From Globodera rostochiensis (Eukaryota > Nematoda > Chromadorea > Rhabditida > Heteroderidae), in the NCBI GenBank assembly GCA_018350325.1, contig JAEVLN010000008.1, positions 2,600,346 through 2,664,345 of the forward strand: a stretch of DNA of 64,000 nucleotides, given 5' to 3'. The position numbers were made by a program, and so were the translations under genes. The notes under the pieces are model-generated. The model was not told where the DNA came from. It made no database searches and saw only the letters and a program-made list of their open reading frames with translations. Numbering within the stretch: position 1 is the first letter of the stretch; each line of letters starts with the position of its first letter. Shown here piece by piece: positions 1-13,800 of this stretch.

Positions 1-1893
1 GAGGAATTCGACTCCAACTGACCGATAGTCAAACGAAGTATCGCCGGGACTCCGTTCCGTGCCCAAAAGTGCGTTTAGCGTCTCCTCGTCGACTTGCTCC
101 CGATATTTTTGCTTGGTCTTCCGACGTACAAATTTGTCCCAATACTTCATCGGAAATGACTTTGAACTGATCACGATCCGATCCAAGTACCTGATGGGGA
201 CGAAAGCAAATGCAAAATTGGTGATTAGATTATTAATTCCTCCCCCCCCCCCCCTCCTCTCCACCCCCAAGCTCTATGAACTCCAACGAACGGACCAGAA
301 AAGTGTGTCCGTTAAGCCTCTGTCCTCACTGCCCGCCTCGTCCTCAGTTATCCAACAGCCATCAAACATTAGCTTCCGCGCGACTTCTTTCTCCCGTTTG
401 AACGTAATTAGCGGTATTTTCAGCTGATAGAACGAAATCAGCAGCGCGATAGAGGCAATCGCATGGAAAACACTCAGCCAATAAAGCGCCTTAGGGAATG
501 CTTTTAATGGCCGTTTCAAAATTAATTTTTGTTTTTATTCACCAAAATACGAATTGAAATTTTGGCTGTAATTTTCTTACCTGGCCCAGAATCCACCCGG
601 TGATTTCGTAGCTGATGTAAGGCACGGTCATCCCAGTCTTAATCCATTGGATAAATTTTCCGATCACATGCATGTACTGCTCGGTGCCTAAGTGAATTCC
701 CTCGGCAAAAAATTGATATTCATTTCTCCAGCAAAGAGACACACTCAAGCAGTACATTCTATTCTTCGCCCCAAAACAAACGATGTAAATAGTCTCAACG
801 ATGTCCGCCTCCCCCTCCTCGTCCCCCTGCTGCTGTTGGTTATTGTTGTTGGACTCCAACCCGCCGCCAGTCTGATGGCCAATTTCCACTCGATGGAAGA
901 GGAGAATGACGTTGATGAAGAAGGCCAAATACAGCGTGATCTTCTCGATGCTTTTGAAGTTACGCGCCAACACATTCATCACCGACCCCCGCGAACGTCG
1001 GGAACTGAACTGCTCGGCAATCTTCGGCTCATAGTACAGGCCGACCTGAAGGGGACAGTCATAAATCAGCAGATTTATTCTCTTTTTATATGGAAGATCT
1101 GATGGATTCTTTGTTTTGCTCCAACTTTACCTGCTGTTGTGCATGTCCATCTCCATAATAAGAAATTGATCCGCTTCCACCAAACATCGATTGAACATCG
1201 TAAATACTGATAAAATATGGCCAATAAGTTATTTATTGGATTTCTACGGAAAACCTCGGCCTCGGCATCGGTGTCGCGTCAAATGCCATCGACGGTCGAT
1301 GTACGCCCGCGTCCTGCGCGGATTTTAAAAATGCGTCGTCCTGCTGAACCGATGGGCGCTGACTCGTGCCGCCCGACTGCTGACTGTCTCTTCTTGACCC
1401 ATCCAAAGGCATTTCCGTCCCATTCGCTTAAATGTCGAACACTAAATATTCTGACCGTGTTTAAGCTGTACCCCGACTGGTTCCATTTTGCTGTCCCGTC
1501 GAATACTCTCCGTGTGGTGCACTTTCCCCTTCGGCGGGGGTCGAACGTCCTTCTGCCGTAGGGGCGGTAACATGCGGACTCGGACTCCGACTGCCCGCGT
1601 GGTGGTGGATGTGAATACCAAACGCGTCCATGTCGTGTGCTGCCGTTGTGCGGCTGTAGTCACGGAAGAAGGGCGTCTGCGCGGCCGTCGTGCCGAATTT
1701 GCCTCCTACGCCGCGTTGTGCTGCGCCGGACGCGTGCTGATCCGCCTCTGTCTCCCCACCGCTGCTGTCCTCCATTAAATTGCCCACGAAGCGGCAGGCG
1801 GTCGCCAGCAGAAATATAATGGAAAATGCCACGGCACGACCCGCGCGGAAAGAGAGCAGCACCATTTCGGTGAACAGCTCAGTCCAACTCATA
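1..1893 (-). CDS. unc-68: Ryanodine receptor exons 96-101: divergent region and first membrane segments (runs off window)
   Basis: Exons lie at 1472-1893, 1255-1426, 1131-1206, 581-1045, 296 to about 510, and 1-190. The first exon opens with an apolar stretch ([16 protein letters not shown]), then Ser/His-rich sequence around [26 protein letters not shown] with a hydrophobic run is the first pore-domain helix. A Gln/Asn-rich insert follows, then [20 protein letters not shown] and [12 protein letters not shown], and finally [13 protein letters not shown]. The remaining membrane helices, filter and C-terminus are outside the window. An intron inside 581-1045 cannot be excluded. Confidence 0.88.
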
Positions 1894-4800
1894 CTGAGAA
1901 GCGATTCTTTCCGTTTTATAGCACGAGAAAATCAAATTCGACCTGCGGAATTTCTTTGCCGCCCTCCTCAACTCCTTTTGAACGTTCTCCGGACGCAGTG
2001 CTGCCGCCGCGTTCAAGCCGCATTTGTAACCCGCCCGAAGCGTTTTGGAAATTTGCTCTCCGGCATATGTCTGCTGCAAGAAATAGTCGCGTTGGCGCAT
2101 CGCCCGTTCCACCTTCGAGTCGCTGGTGGAATCGCCCGAGCTGATCTCCGCCGCGTGTTGCATCGAAAAAGCGGCGAGGTAATCAAATTTAATTAAATGC
2201 CAAAATTCGCATAATTTAACTGAAACTGACGGCCCGCCCCCTCCGTTAACCTCGAATATTGTGTCTTCGCAAAAATTGATGAACGCCTCCAATTTGCCCT
2301 GGTCCCCGCCGTCGTCCTGCAGCACATTGAACAGAAAAGCGTTCTTCGAGTCCCGGATTTGCTGCTTGCACCACTGCTCCAGCCAACTCTCCTGGATTTC
2401 GAAGTAAATCTTCTCCACTTTCTTCGACGACCTTAGAATTATTGTCGTGCAATGTTTAAAGTTTAAACCCTTTACCCCATGATTTCAATTCGACCCAAGA
2501 ACGGGTCGAAGTAGTCCAGCAATGAGCTGGCCTTCTCTACGATCTTCTCGAGACGAGGGTCGTTGGTGATGTGCTCCTTCAAGTTGGTGAGCAAAACAGC
2601 AAGGTTAAACCCTGAAGGGGAGGGGCAACTGTTGGGGGAGGGGGAACTTTTTGCGCGGCGCCAAACCGATGTCCCTTGCGGGGTTGTGAAAGCGTTCCGT
2701 GAACTCCATGTAGTCAATTTTGCCATCATTGTTCACATCCGTGCACATCATTAGGTAGGTGATCTCCTCCACCGAATACATTTTCTGTGCCTCCATCGCC
2801 CGCTGGAATTCCTTCGGCGATATCCACCCGTCCCGGTTGGTGTCAAAGTCTTGGAAGGCTTGCGACGTGGTCAAATCCTCAAGAGGGAATTCCAAATATA
2901 ATTTGTCCGGTGATTGGGTGGTGGGGGGGGGTACCTTCAGTTTGAGGAACATGTCTGAAATTGGGTGGTGGGGGGGGGGTACCTTCAGTTTGAGGAACAT
3001 GTCTGAAATTGGGTGGTGGGGGGGGGGGTACCTTCAGTTTGAGGAACATGTCTGAAAACTTGAGGATCATCTCCACACATTGCTGACTCTCCACCAGTGC
3101 GTCCACCATTTGCTTTCCAATCGGCCCGTTCAGAACATTGCCTTAGGTAGTAAATGGTTTGGTGCCAACTAGAGATCGGACAGGGAAAGTACCGAGGCTT
3201 TTTCGGTACTTTTCGGTACTCGGGCTTCGGTGCTTTCCCGAAAAGTACCGACCGAACCTTTTCGGAAAGTATCGATGGTTTTCGGTACCGGTACTTTTTC
3301 GGTACTTTACCGAAAAGTACCGACCGACCCTTCTGGCCGGTCTCTAGTGCCAACATATCAAATCTTCATGACTTGGGTCTTAAGATCACCTTCCAACATG
3401 GACAACATCAGCACGACCATGTCCTTCTGCAAATTCAGAAACTCTCTGAGCAGTTCCAACTGAGTGCTGTTCTTGTACAGCTTCTCCATCATGTGTGCAA
3501 ACAGAAAGAAAAAGCCGTTGATGGCGTCCCACAGGCGCGAGTTGGCCAACGTCATTTGGTTTCCCACACAAGGGCCCTTCAGCGTTAGAAAGAAGGGTTA
3601 AACAACGTCAACAAAAGCGGATTTGCCTGGATGCTTTCGGTGAGCGTGTTGAAGACCTGACTGCACACTTGGATGGCGCGCAGAAAGTACTCCTTGCCAT
3701 TTTCATCGATTACCTGCAGACGAATCCGGGATTTGTTTGGTCCCGGTCAAACCCCCCGGGGCTTCCCCCCGTCGACCATCAATCACCTCCTTGGAGGAGT
3801 AATGCCAGTAGAAGTCCATCACGGACTCCTGCAGACGAAGCAAATAGTCGACGGTGGAGTTGATCAAATTGACGCTGGTTGTATGCCCGGGTTGGGTTCG
3901 CTAAAATGGCATTTGTTGGCGGCTTTTATTAATGCCCCCCAGGCGAATGGACCAAATAATTTTGGAAGTCCAAATTGTGCCCCTCGCAGGTCAACTGCAT
4001 GAAGCGGAACAAAGAGCATGTGAACGGTGCGTCGTTCAGATTCTGATGCTCGCTTCAAAGAATTGGCATTTTTTGGACTTTGATCATTTATTTACCCAGC
4101 CGCCAACGCAGCGCCCATTCCCAGCCCTTCCGCTTTGATCTGACGCTCGAACATCTCCAAATTGAGCACGCTACATTTGTTCATCAGCCCGGAGAGTGAA
4201 GTGAAGAAGCGGACGTCTTTCTTCAGCTGCAGATAGTTCAGCATCGTCTGGAGGGGCAACGACGAAAGTTCAGAGGTCATTAGACAAGACGAAGTCTCGC
4301 TCAAAGCCTCGAGACTTCGTCCTCATTCTGATCGCGATCATATGGACCTTCTGGATGTTTTTATTGCCACCGCTAAGCAAATGAATGCCCAACTGAAGCG
4401 TCTGCGCGACCATTTTGCTTGGCTCTCCGTTCGCCGCGCTCAAATACATCAGAACCCTGCGGTATATTACGGCATTTGTTTGGTTCTTTGCCATCCTTCG
4501 CTCACATAATGGCCGCTCCCCGGTTAGCCAGCACGCCCTGCTCGGCCCGCAATGTTTGTGCCATCTCCTCCTTCTCCGCCTGATCGACTTCGTTGTCGTC
4601 GTCCAAGGCGGTGCCCTCGTCGGTGTCCTGTCCAATGTGAACCGAGCGGCACATAACGTCCGCGTAGCGGATGAACAATCTGAACCGTGAACGTCTTCAT
4701 TTTGAAGGCAACGGACTCAACGGACTTGTCGTCATTGGTGCTGATCGCCTGGCCGCTCTCTTCGCTGGTGGCCGCCCTCTGGAAGCAAAGGATCAGCTGG

Positions 4801-7800
4801 CGAAGTGCGTCCGGAACACTTCTGAAGCCGAAGGGGGGGGGGGCAGTTCCATTCATTCGATTCGCCCCCTCGCGGCACTATAAATACCTGTCCTGCCGAG
4901 CAGTCGGCGGCCCGTCCTCAATCTTCAGGCCCCCACTTTCATCCTCCACAACGCGGACGGCCACTGCCACCGCCGTGGGCGGCTCTACAACAACGTCCCC
5001 GACGGCGTCATTCTTTATTAGAAAGTGTCGAAGTAAACGAAAACTTTTGCGAGACTCGACCCCCTAAAGAACATACGCAAATGTCGGGGACAAGGCGATC
5101 CTCGTCAACATCTTCGTCGTTCAACCAATTCTGACTGAACACGGGCAAGAAATAGTTGATGCCCCGGTGCCTAATAATTATTTGATTATTTTTGAACAAA
5201 AACTTTTGAGAGTTTTTTGGGTGGGACAAGAACGGAATGAATGGGGTAATAACTGTGAATCCCTCCATACATCAACCAATTCAAAAGTTTGTTCTGATCG
5301 GACTTTTCGTCTTGGCCCTCTGATCGGACTTTCCGTCTTGGCCCTCTGATCGGACTTTCCGTCTTGGCCCTCTGATCGGACTTTCCGTCTTTGCCCTCTG
5401 ATCGGACTTTCCGTCTTGGCCCTCTGATCGGACTTTCCGTCTTTGCCCTCTGATCGGACTTTCCGTCTTTGCCCTCTGGTCGGACTTTCCGTCTTGGCTC
5501 TCTGATCGGACTTTCCGTCTTGGCCCACCCATCGATTGATTGGTCGGTGAGTTGGGGGGACAGCAAAGATGGAAATCACGGCACTAAAGTCGCGCAAAAG
5601 GCGCCATTTACGTACTTTTCCAGCCGGTAAAGATGACTCGCGGTGATCAGAGAAATGGCCATTCGTTTTCGTTGCAGTGTTAGTACTTTCTTCCAGCGGT
5701 CTTCCTTCTCAAGTCGACTTGTTACCTTTGGGGGAGGCCGATTAATGTCAGAAGGATCGATCAGTGAGTGATCAGTCAGAGAGCAATAATGCTTCTTCTA
5801 CGCCTCCGTTAGCTTTAGTACGGTAAGTTGTTAAGCATTCAGCACGCAACGCAATTACTAACAAAGCACAACAAAAAACAACAACAAGACGATTAAGGGT
5901 AATAAATGGTGTTAAACATAGTTACGGAGTGTACTGTAGGGGTTATTAGTCTGTACCTTGGAATACTGTACACCGGGATCATCCGAAAACACGCGACCAC
6001 TGCTCGCTTTCGTTGGCTGCTGATCATTTTTTTCCACTCAGACGATTTGTATGCCTGAGGATGTTCGGTCTGAAAGGGGAGAAGAAGAAAGGACAGTGTG
6101 TTAGACAAACACAGAAAATAACAAAAGGACAGACACAATAAATGCCCTGCGGGGAGGTCGGAAAGCGACTCCCCGCGGGCGATCCCTTCACAGAATCTCA
6201 GCCATTGGATGCTCTGCTGATCTTCTGACTGACCTATCGATGCAAGGAGATGATCAGTGTAAAAGTTCACCACAAAAACGACAAAAAACGATTTACAAAC
6301 CAAAGAACGGTGCATGGAAAACGCGTTTTTCAGTCCAGGGGTTTCAATTTCGTCCAATCCAAGCAAAATTTAGAGCAAAAAAAAAGGAACAAATTGAGCG
6401 ACAAATGAATACCAAAGCTACACGCAAATCCCTCAAATTGGCATTTGCCATTTCCGAAGGGCCCAACGCCCGAATTGCCAACAAAAACAAAAACAAAATT
6501 ACTCACCGTGTGGAGAATGGCCACCACTTTGGCCATATTGGCGATTTTGTCCACCACCCCCTCCTGACTCATTTCCTCCTTGCCTCGCATTTGCGACTTT
6601 CCGATCTTCCGATAGAGACTTAATTGCCAAGCATTTTTGTCTGTCGGGTCGGTGCGCTTAAATGGACAAAGGGAATGGGAATGGTGGCCATGGCACATTT
6701 GCGGTGTAATGAATCAAAAGCGCCCCTGAGGGAATATTTGCATATTTACCACGGGCACAGTGAGCCGTGAGCGGATGAACTCGCGCACTTTTTCCTCATT
6801 TTCCTTGGCCAAAAAGCGTTCCTTGCTCTGCTGGACAATGTCCAACTCTCGACCTCCGAACACGTTCAGCCCCACGGGCAAAAGCCGCTTCAGACAGGCG
6901 ATCACGATGCTATTCGCATGCTTGTCCCGACGGACCTTTGAAAATGGGGCGTAAGACGACGGGTCAGATCAACGAGGTTAGCCGACCCCTCCCCCCCCCC
7001 CTCCCTCGGCAATCGCTTAGGTTGGCCCCCCCCCTCCCACGGCAATGGCTTAGGTTGGCCCCCCCTCCCCCCCCCCCCCCTCCCTCGGCAACGCTTAGGT
7101 TGGCCCCCCCCCCTCCCTCGGCAATGGCTTAGGTTGGCCCCCCCTCCCCCCCCCTCCCTCGGCAATCGCTTAGGTTGGCCCCCCCTCCCCCCCCCCCCCC
7201 CCCCTCCCTGGCAATCGCTTAGGTTGGCCCCCCCTCCCCCCCCCCTCCCTCGGCAATCGCTTAGGTTGCCCCCCCCCTCCCTCGGCAATGGCTTAGGTTG
7301 GCCCCCCCTCCCCCCCCCCCTCCCTCGCAATCGCTTAGGTTGGCCCCCCCTCCCCCCCCCCCCCCCGCCCTCCCTCGGCAATCGCTAGGTTGGCCCCCCC
7401 CCCCTCCCTCGGCAATGGCTTAGGTTGGCCCCCCCTCCCCCCCCCTCCCTCGGCAATCGCTTAGGTTGGCCCCCCCTCCCCCCCCCCCCCTCCCTCGGCA
7501 ATGGTTAGGTTGGCCCCCCCTCCCCCCCCCCCCCCTCCCTCGGCAATCGCTTAGGTTGGCCCCCCTCCCCCCCCCCCCTCCCTCGGCAATCGCTTAGGTT
7601 GGCCCCCCCCCCCTCCCTCGGCATGGCTTAGGTTGGCCCCCCCTCCCCCCCCCCCTCCCTCGGCAATCGCTTAGGTTGGCCCCCCCTCCCTCGGCAATGG
7701 CTTAGGTTGGCCCCCCCTCCCCCCCCCCTCCCTCGGCAATGCTTAGGTTGGCCCCCCCTCCCCCCCCCTCCCTCGGCAATCGCTTAGGTTGGCCCTCCCC

Positions 7801-10800
7801 CCCCCCCCCCCCCCCCCTCCCTCGGCAATGGCTTAGGTTGGCCCCCCCCCCCCTCCCTGGCAATCGCTTAGGTTGGCCCCCCCTCCCCCCCCCCCCTCCC
7901 TCGGCAATCGCTTAGGTGCCCCCCCCCCCTCCCTCGGCAATCGCTTAGGTTGGCCCCCCCTCCCCCCCCCCTCCCTGGCAATCGCTTAGGTTGGCCCCCC
8001 CTCCCCCCCCCCCCCTCCCTCGGCAATCGCTTAGGTGGCCCCCCCCCCTCCCTCGGCAATGGCTTAGGTTGGCCCCCCCTCCCCCCCCCCCTCCTCGGCA
8101 ATCGCTTAGGTTGGCCCCCCCCCTCCCTCGGCAATGGCTTAGGTTGGCCCCCCTCCCCCCCCCCTCCCTCGGCAATCGCTTAGGTTGGCCCCCCCTCCCC
8201 CCCCCTCCCTCGCAATCGCTTAGGTTGGCCCCCCCTCCCCCCCCCCCCTCCCTCGGCAATCGCTTAGGTTGCCCCCCCCCCTCCCTCGGCAATCGCTTAG
8301 GTTGGCCCCCCCTCCCCCCCCCCCCCCCCTCCTCGGCAATCGCTTAGGTTGCCCCCCCCCCCTCCCTCGGCAATCGCTTAGGTTGGCCCCCCCCCTCCCT
8401 CGGCAATCGCTTAGGTTGCCCCCCCCCCTCCCTCGGCAATCGCTTAGGTGGCCCCCCCTCCCCCCCCCCTCCCTCGGCAATCGCTTAGGTTGACCGACCT
8501 GCCCCTCCCTCCGTCGCTTCTTCCGTTCCGCAATGGCCGCCTTGCCCGTCTTCATCTCCGCCCCCATGGAGCTCAGACTGCCGTCGCCGTCCTCAAACTG
8601 AGCCATGTAATTCAGCTCCTCCCGTTTGAAGTGCTGACTCAGTGACCAAATGCGGAATATGACCGCCACATTCTCGTAAATGCCGTCGCTCTCCCAGGAG
8701 GGCACTTTCAACCATTTGGCACGGTGCAAGTCCGTGAATTTCATCATAATCGGAAAGAAGGCGTAGACGTCACGGACGAGTCGGGCATTATCCTTCAAAG
8801 AGCGGGGAATACAAACCCCCCGGGGGACAAGCCTATCATAAAAAGACGACTTCCGCGATGGTGGCGTCGTCGGCCTCGTCCGGATGCGTCCTCATTCGTT
8901 CCTCGTCAGCGAACGCCTTCTCCGCCATCTTCCGCAAGTGTTCCGCCACCGGCAGCATGTGGTCCCTTACCGGGTCGCAGGTTACGTACTGGATCAACGG
9001 CACGGCAGAGAAGTGGGCCCGGCACAGCCAAGGCGCATTTTCACGGCCCACGTGGTCCTTCATCATGGTCAGCAGGGAGCAGAACACGCGGTTGATGTGC
9101 TCGGCGGTCACTTGCGTAATTTGGAGGAGCGAGCGCGAAGAAGCCTCGGCGCCCTGCTGCCACCAATAGGCCAGGTAGGAGCACATCAGAGGCAAGTCCA
9201 CGTCGAAGCTGGTCGGCTGGTCAGCATACAGCACACTGAAAAGGTTTACAATTCATTGTGATTTTCTCCAAATGACAACAAAACCTTTTGGTCGCGCATT
9301 GTTCAATGTCTTGGAGAAGTTTGTCCAGCAAGGGAATGTGCTGGGACAAATTCTGCAACATCTCCTGCACCTGCACGGATTGGTCGCTGGTCTTGGCCAG
9401 CACGGACAGTTTGTTGTTGGAGTTGAACTCCGCCTCGAGGAAGGCGACCGGGAAACAGGCAGAAAAGGCACTCAGACATTGGCCGAGGGCTGCCCGGTGC
9501 TTCTCCACCTCCAATTGGATGTTCAGTCGCGCTGCGCAAGTGTTGGCGAGGCGAGAGACCATGTAAAGGGAGTCGAGAATCTTGTAGCAGGCGGCCTGAA
9601 TGTCGTCCACTAAAAGAATTTGCCTTTTTCATTTAAAATCGTCCGCCCCCCCCCCTCCATCTATACGGAGCAGTTCAGTGCCAAAATGATTCTTGGCCAG
9701 GTGGAGATACATCGTAGTCAGGACGGGAATGATCATTTGAAAGGCAAATTCCATCGATACCCAAGACCTGCACCGACCAAAAGTTATCAAACGCAAAAGT
9801 TGCATTGAAAAACTGACTTCAGATTCTCGCCTCGAAGCAATGAGTACTGTCCGCCCTCTTTGAGTTCGTTGACTGCCAGAAAAAGGTCATCTGCACAGTT
9901 GTTGAAGAAGATGAGCAGACCTGAACACGAGTTCAGCAAGTTCACTGGGGAAAACGAAGATTCTGACCGGTTCGAACGATGTCCGAGTTGGTCTTGACCA
10001 AAGTCCGAACATCGAGAGCCTGAGTTAATCCCTGGAGGCAGCGGACAGTGATTTTGGCAACGCTTCCAAAGGCGTGATTTTTGATCCGAAGGAGGGCTGC
10101 CAGGCGACAGAACAGACTGAATTATAGGACAATGTTTGGAACGTTTGAGGACATTTAAGTTGAGAATTCACCAACTTGGCCACCATTTCCTTCTCCTTGT
10201 TGGAAGCTGTTCCTGTCTGAACAATTGAACTGCTCGCCATGAAGTACTGCTTGTGGGCGTTGAAGTAGGCGAACATCAGTGGAAGAACCTTCAGCAGAAA
10301 TACAAATTTTAGGCGCCACCCCCCGCCGCCAACTGACCACTTTCTCGAAAAATTTCACGTCGCGCCCCTCGCGGCGAAATGAATTGCGTCGCGTCAATTC
10401 GTGCGACGGTTTCAGCGATTTCATACGGACCTAAAAAATGAAAAACTGCAGCAAATTCAAATTAACTTGCGCACATTCGCCTGCTCGAGGTAGGCGAGCA
10501 GTTTCTCCAACAAATTGTACGCGAATCGCTTCTCCACCGAACTGCGCTCGCCGCCCTCGCCTTTGACGCGTTCGACCGCCTGCGTCTGATCAGTCTCAGC
10601 GGTGCTAAATCAATCAATCAATCAATTAATCAATAATATTGAAATTCTCTATGCTCGCCTGTTCAGACGGTATCCATGGTATTGGAAGAACTTCAGAACT
10701 TCTTGTGCCCTGAAGCGATCTTTGCGTCTTTCAAAGTCCGTCAGCAAATCCCATGGGACCAACGCCAGCGGCATTGAGCTGTACTGTGCATTGTTATCGG

Positions 10801-13800
10801 CCATATCTCCAAACACTTTGCGAGCCTTCAAAAAAATGGTTAAGGCCAATTTTACGCAAAGAAACAAACCCAAAAGGCATGAGAGTTTTCCGCCATTCGT
10901 TCGGCAACCTGCAACATCCCTTTCTCCAAGTTCATGCTGGACAAGTCCACTGGCCGGGGGTTGAAGTCCTATAAAATGTCATCAAAATTTCAAAAAAAAC
11001 TATCGGGGGGTCGTCAGATGCCTTTTCGCTGTGTCCGGACAGAATTCGGCTCTGGTTAGCCCTTTCAGTGGCGTCATGGTCAACCAGTTCGAACTGGTAG
11101 CCCCACGCGAGCAGTGCCCGAATACACTCCGCACATCGTTCCCTGTAGAACTCGCGCTCCTGGAGACAGAATAATACAAAGGGTTTAATCACAATATTGT
11201 GCGTTGATTTGATTAGATCCTTAGAGTCGGACCCAATCAGATCATTTTTGAATGATCGTTCAAATGAAGGATCATTTATTATTAAGCAGATGCGCACATA
11301 GTCCTGAAGTCGGCTGAACGGGACAAGCCGCGGGTGAGTGAGTTCCTTGCGCGAGTAAAGCTGCCCGTGAACCCATCCCTTCTCCATTTTGCGTGCCGCC
11401 CACGAATCGTGAAAATGCTCGGCAAATTTCTGCTTCATTACCTTCAGCTCATTGTTAAGCACAGTGCTCGAGTCGCCCGCTGGACGCGGTACCCAAACGC
11501 CCTCTGATTCGTGGACCTCAATCGACGGAATGATTGGGGGCGGGAGGGGGGGGGGGGGGGGGGGTTGCCATGTCCTCCGTCGTCCCCACAAACTTTGGCC
11601 AACTCGGCCCTTTCCGAGGAGGGGGGGGGGGTTGGCCATGTCCGTCGTCCGTCCCCACAAACTTTGGCCAACTCGGCCCTTTCCGAGGAGGAGGGGGGGG
11701 GGGTGCCATGTCCGTCCCCACAAACTTTGGCCAACTCGGCCCTTTCCGAGGAGGAGGGGGGGGGTGCCATGTCCGTCCCCACAAACTTTGGCCAACTCGG
11801 CCCTTTCCGAGGAGGAGGGGGGGGGGGGTGCCATGTCCGTCCCCACAAACTTTGGCCAACTCGGCCCTTTCCGAGGTGAGGGCGTAGTCGGGCGAAATGG
11901 AGGAGCCAATGGCGGTCAGACAGGGCAACGCTTTGCCGAATAATTCCGGGTCATACGGCTTCGATGAAAGCGAATCGAAAATGGCGTAGAAAAGCAGCAT
12001 TGAAAGGCGCTTTTCTGTTTCCGAGGCGACTCCGTAAGAGTTGCCGCCTCCATAATATTTATTGCACCGTTCGTAGTGAAGAGTCATAATCTGCAGGAAA
12101 TTAAATTAAATAATGATTTAAAAACAAATTTTAATTTAAGCAAAAAGAAAAGGCCAACCCGGAGAGGGACCAGAACGTTCTCCGTCATCTGCTGGATGTC
12201 CAGGATAACTTTGCGCAACAATTTGATTAGCATAGCCGGAGGCAATTCGCGTGTCAGCGCGACAAGAAAGTCGCTGACCTAACAGAAATGAGAAAATGTT
12301 CACAAATATTGGGGGAAATTGTGCTTTCTCCCTCCGGCGAAATTCCAATTGAAATGTATGCCCACCGCGTCGCGTTGGTTTTTGGTCAATGATCGTAGCC
12401 GATTCATCCGGTACACCTTCAAAACAAGTTGAATGGTTGCAGTCATTCATATTATTACCGTATGCTGAGTGGCGTCCAACAGTGCGGCGTGGTGTTCTGC
12501 GTCAGCAAAATACTGCGCGTGATTGGTGAGCAATGGCAACACGGCGTTGCACAGGTAGCGGTTCAACGCCAGCGCCGTGTCGGACTCCAACGCTTTGGGG
12601 GAGTCCATCATTGTGGCGGCACGGAGGTCGGGCAGAAAACTCTGCTCGAGAAAAGCAAAGAACATCTCCTGAAGGGGTGCGTACTGTATAGAGAGGGATA
12701 AATACCGTAGGACACCTGTGAGTCGATACTGTAAACGCGGTCTAGAAAGAGCAGCACGGAGTGTTTGTGGTTCGGCAGAAGGCCGGGCAGAGGGCCGGTA
12801 TCTATGGGAAAGCATTCTCGAGTTGTCTCTGATTGACTTTCACTTCAAATTCACAACAAAGCATTTGTTAGCAACTAATTGGTCAACACAACCCACGGCA
12901 GTCACTCTTTTTCGGTAACGGATTTCCCTTCCGGCGACAAAACAATCCCTCATTATATTGGGGCAATGCCGCCTCTGACAGCAAATTGTGATGCACAGAT
13001 TGGCGGCACTCCGGCGACAAACGACCGTTTGTTCGGCGGGAGGGCGAGCTTTTGGCACTGTGGTAGACGGATTCGGCAAAATTTGGCGAGACGGCGCGTG
13101 AGTTTGGGGAGTTAAAAAGAGGAGAAGCTGGGAGTTGGGAATGATCGATTAGAGTTTGGGGGGGGGGGGGCTAATGGCTAACCCCGAAAGAATGACTGAA
13201 ACTGACTAAATTGGGACAAGCCAAAAGAGGGAAAAGCCTCTCAAAATCACTTTTTTGTGAGTACAAAAAGCACAAAGCCACTCTCCCGGGGTCCATTCTG
13301 CTTGCTGGAGAGTTACAGTGAATTGAGGGCATTTCGGGAACGGCTCGGCCCCTATCGCAGTGGTTAGCAATTGCGATTGTTTTGCTCCGATTTCTCCAAA
13401 CCCGCCGACTGTCATCAACCAAACTGGCAGCAAAGCTGGCGAAGGTTCTGTCCTCTATTGCTCGTCTCCCGATCAAATAATCATCACCGATCAGTCGTGA
13501 TGGCATTTTTTGTGCCAAAGTCGAAGAGTTGGTCGTGAAAGTCGACGGCGACGAATCCGTCATTAGATCAGAACGTCGAGAACGGTGCCTTGGTTGGTTT
13601 TGACCGTGACAAGCGACGGTTAAGCACACTGACAGCACACAATTCGGGTTATCAATTTGTGCTAACAAAGGAATGGCACAGCAAAAACGCGAACTAACCG
13701 TCTTGGCTGGACGTGGGCGACCCATTTGCCACCAAATTGGGGATGGTAAAGCGAAGAGAAAGGATCTGGCACAGATCATCCAAAGAGATCAACGAGCGAA

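Noticed and set aside
6070..6506. Long minus-strand open frame between RyR exons
   Set aside because: Family alignment joins ILHT directly to TEHPQ. The intermediate translation has no counterpart and starts with a good donor and ends with a good acceptor.
6985..8490. Regular repeats with spacers resembling a CRISPR array
   Set aside because: Spacers are C runs of variable length, not unique sequence, and the locus is an intron of a nematode gene.
13171..13779. 202-codon minus-strand open frame
   Set aside because: It overlaps the RyR exon 13699-13837 in another frame and otherwise lies in the intron; composition and lack of motifs indicate a chance frame.
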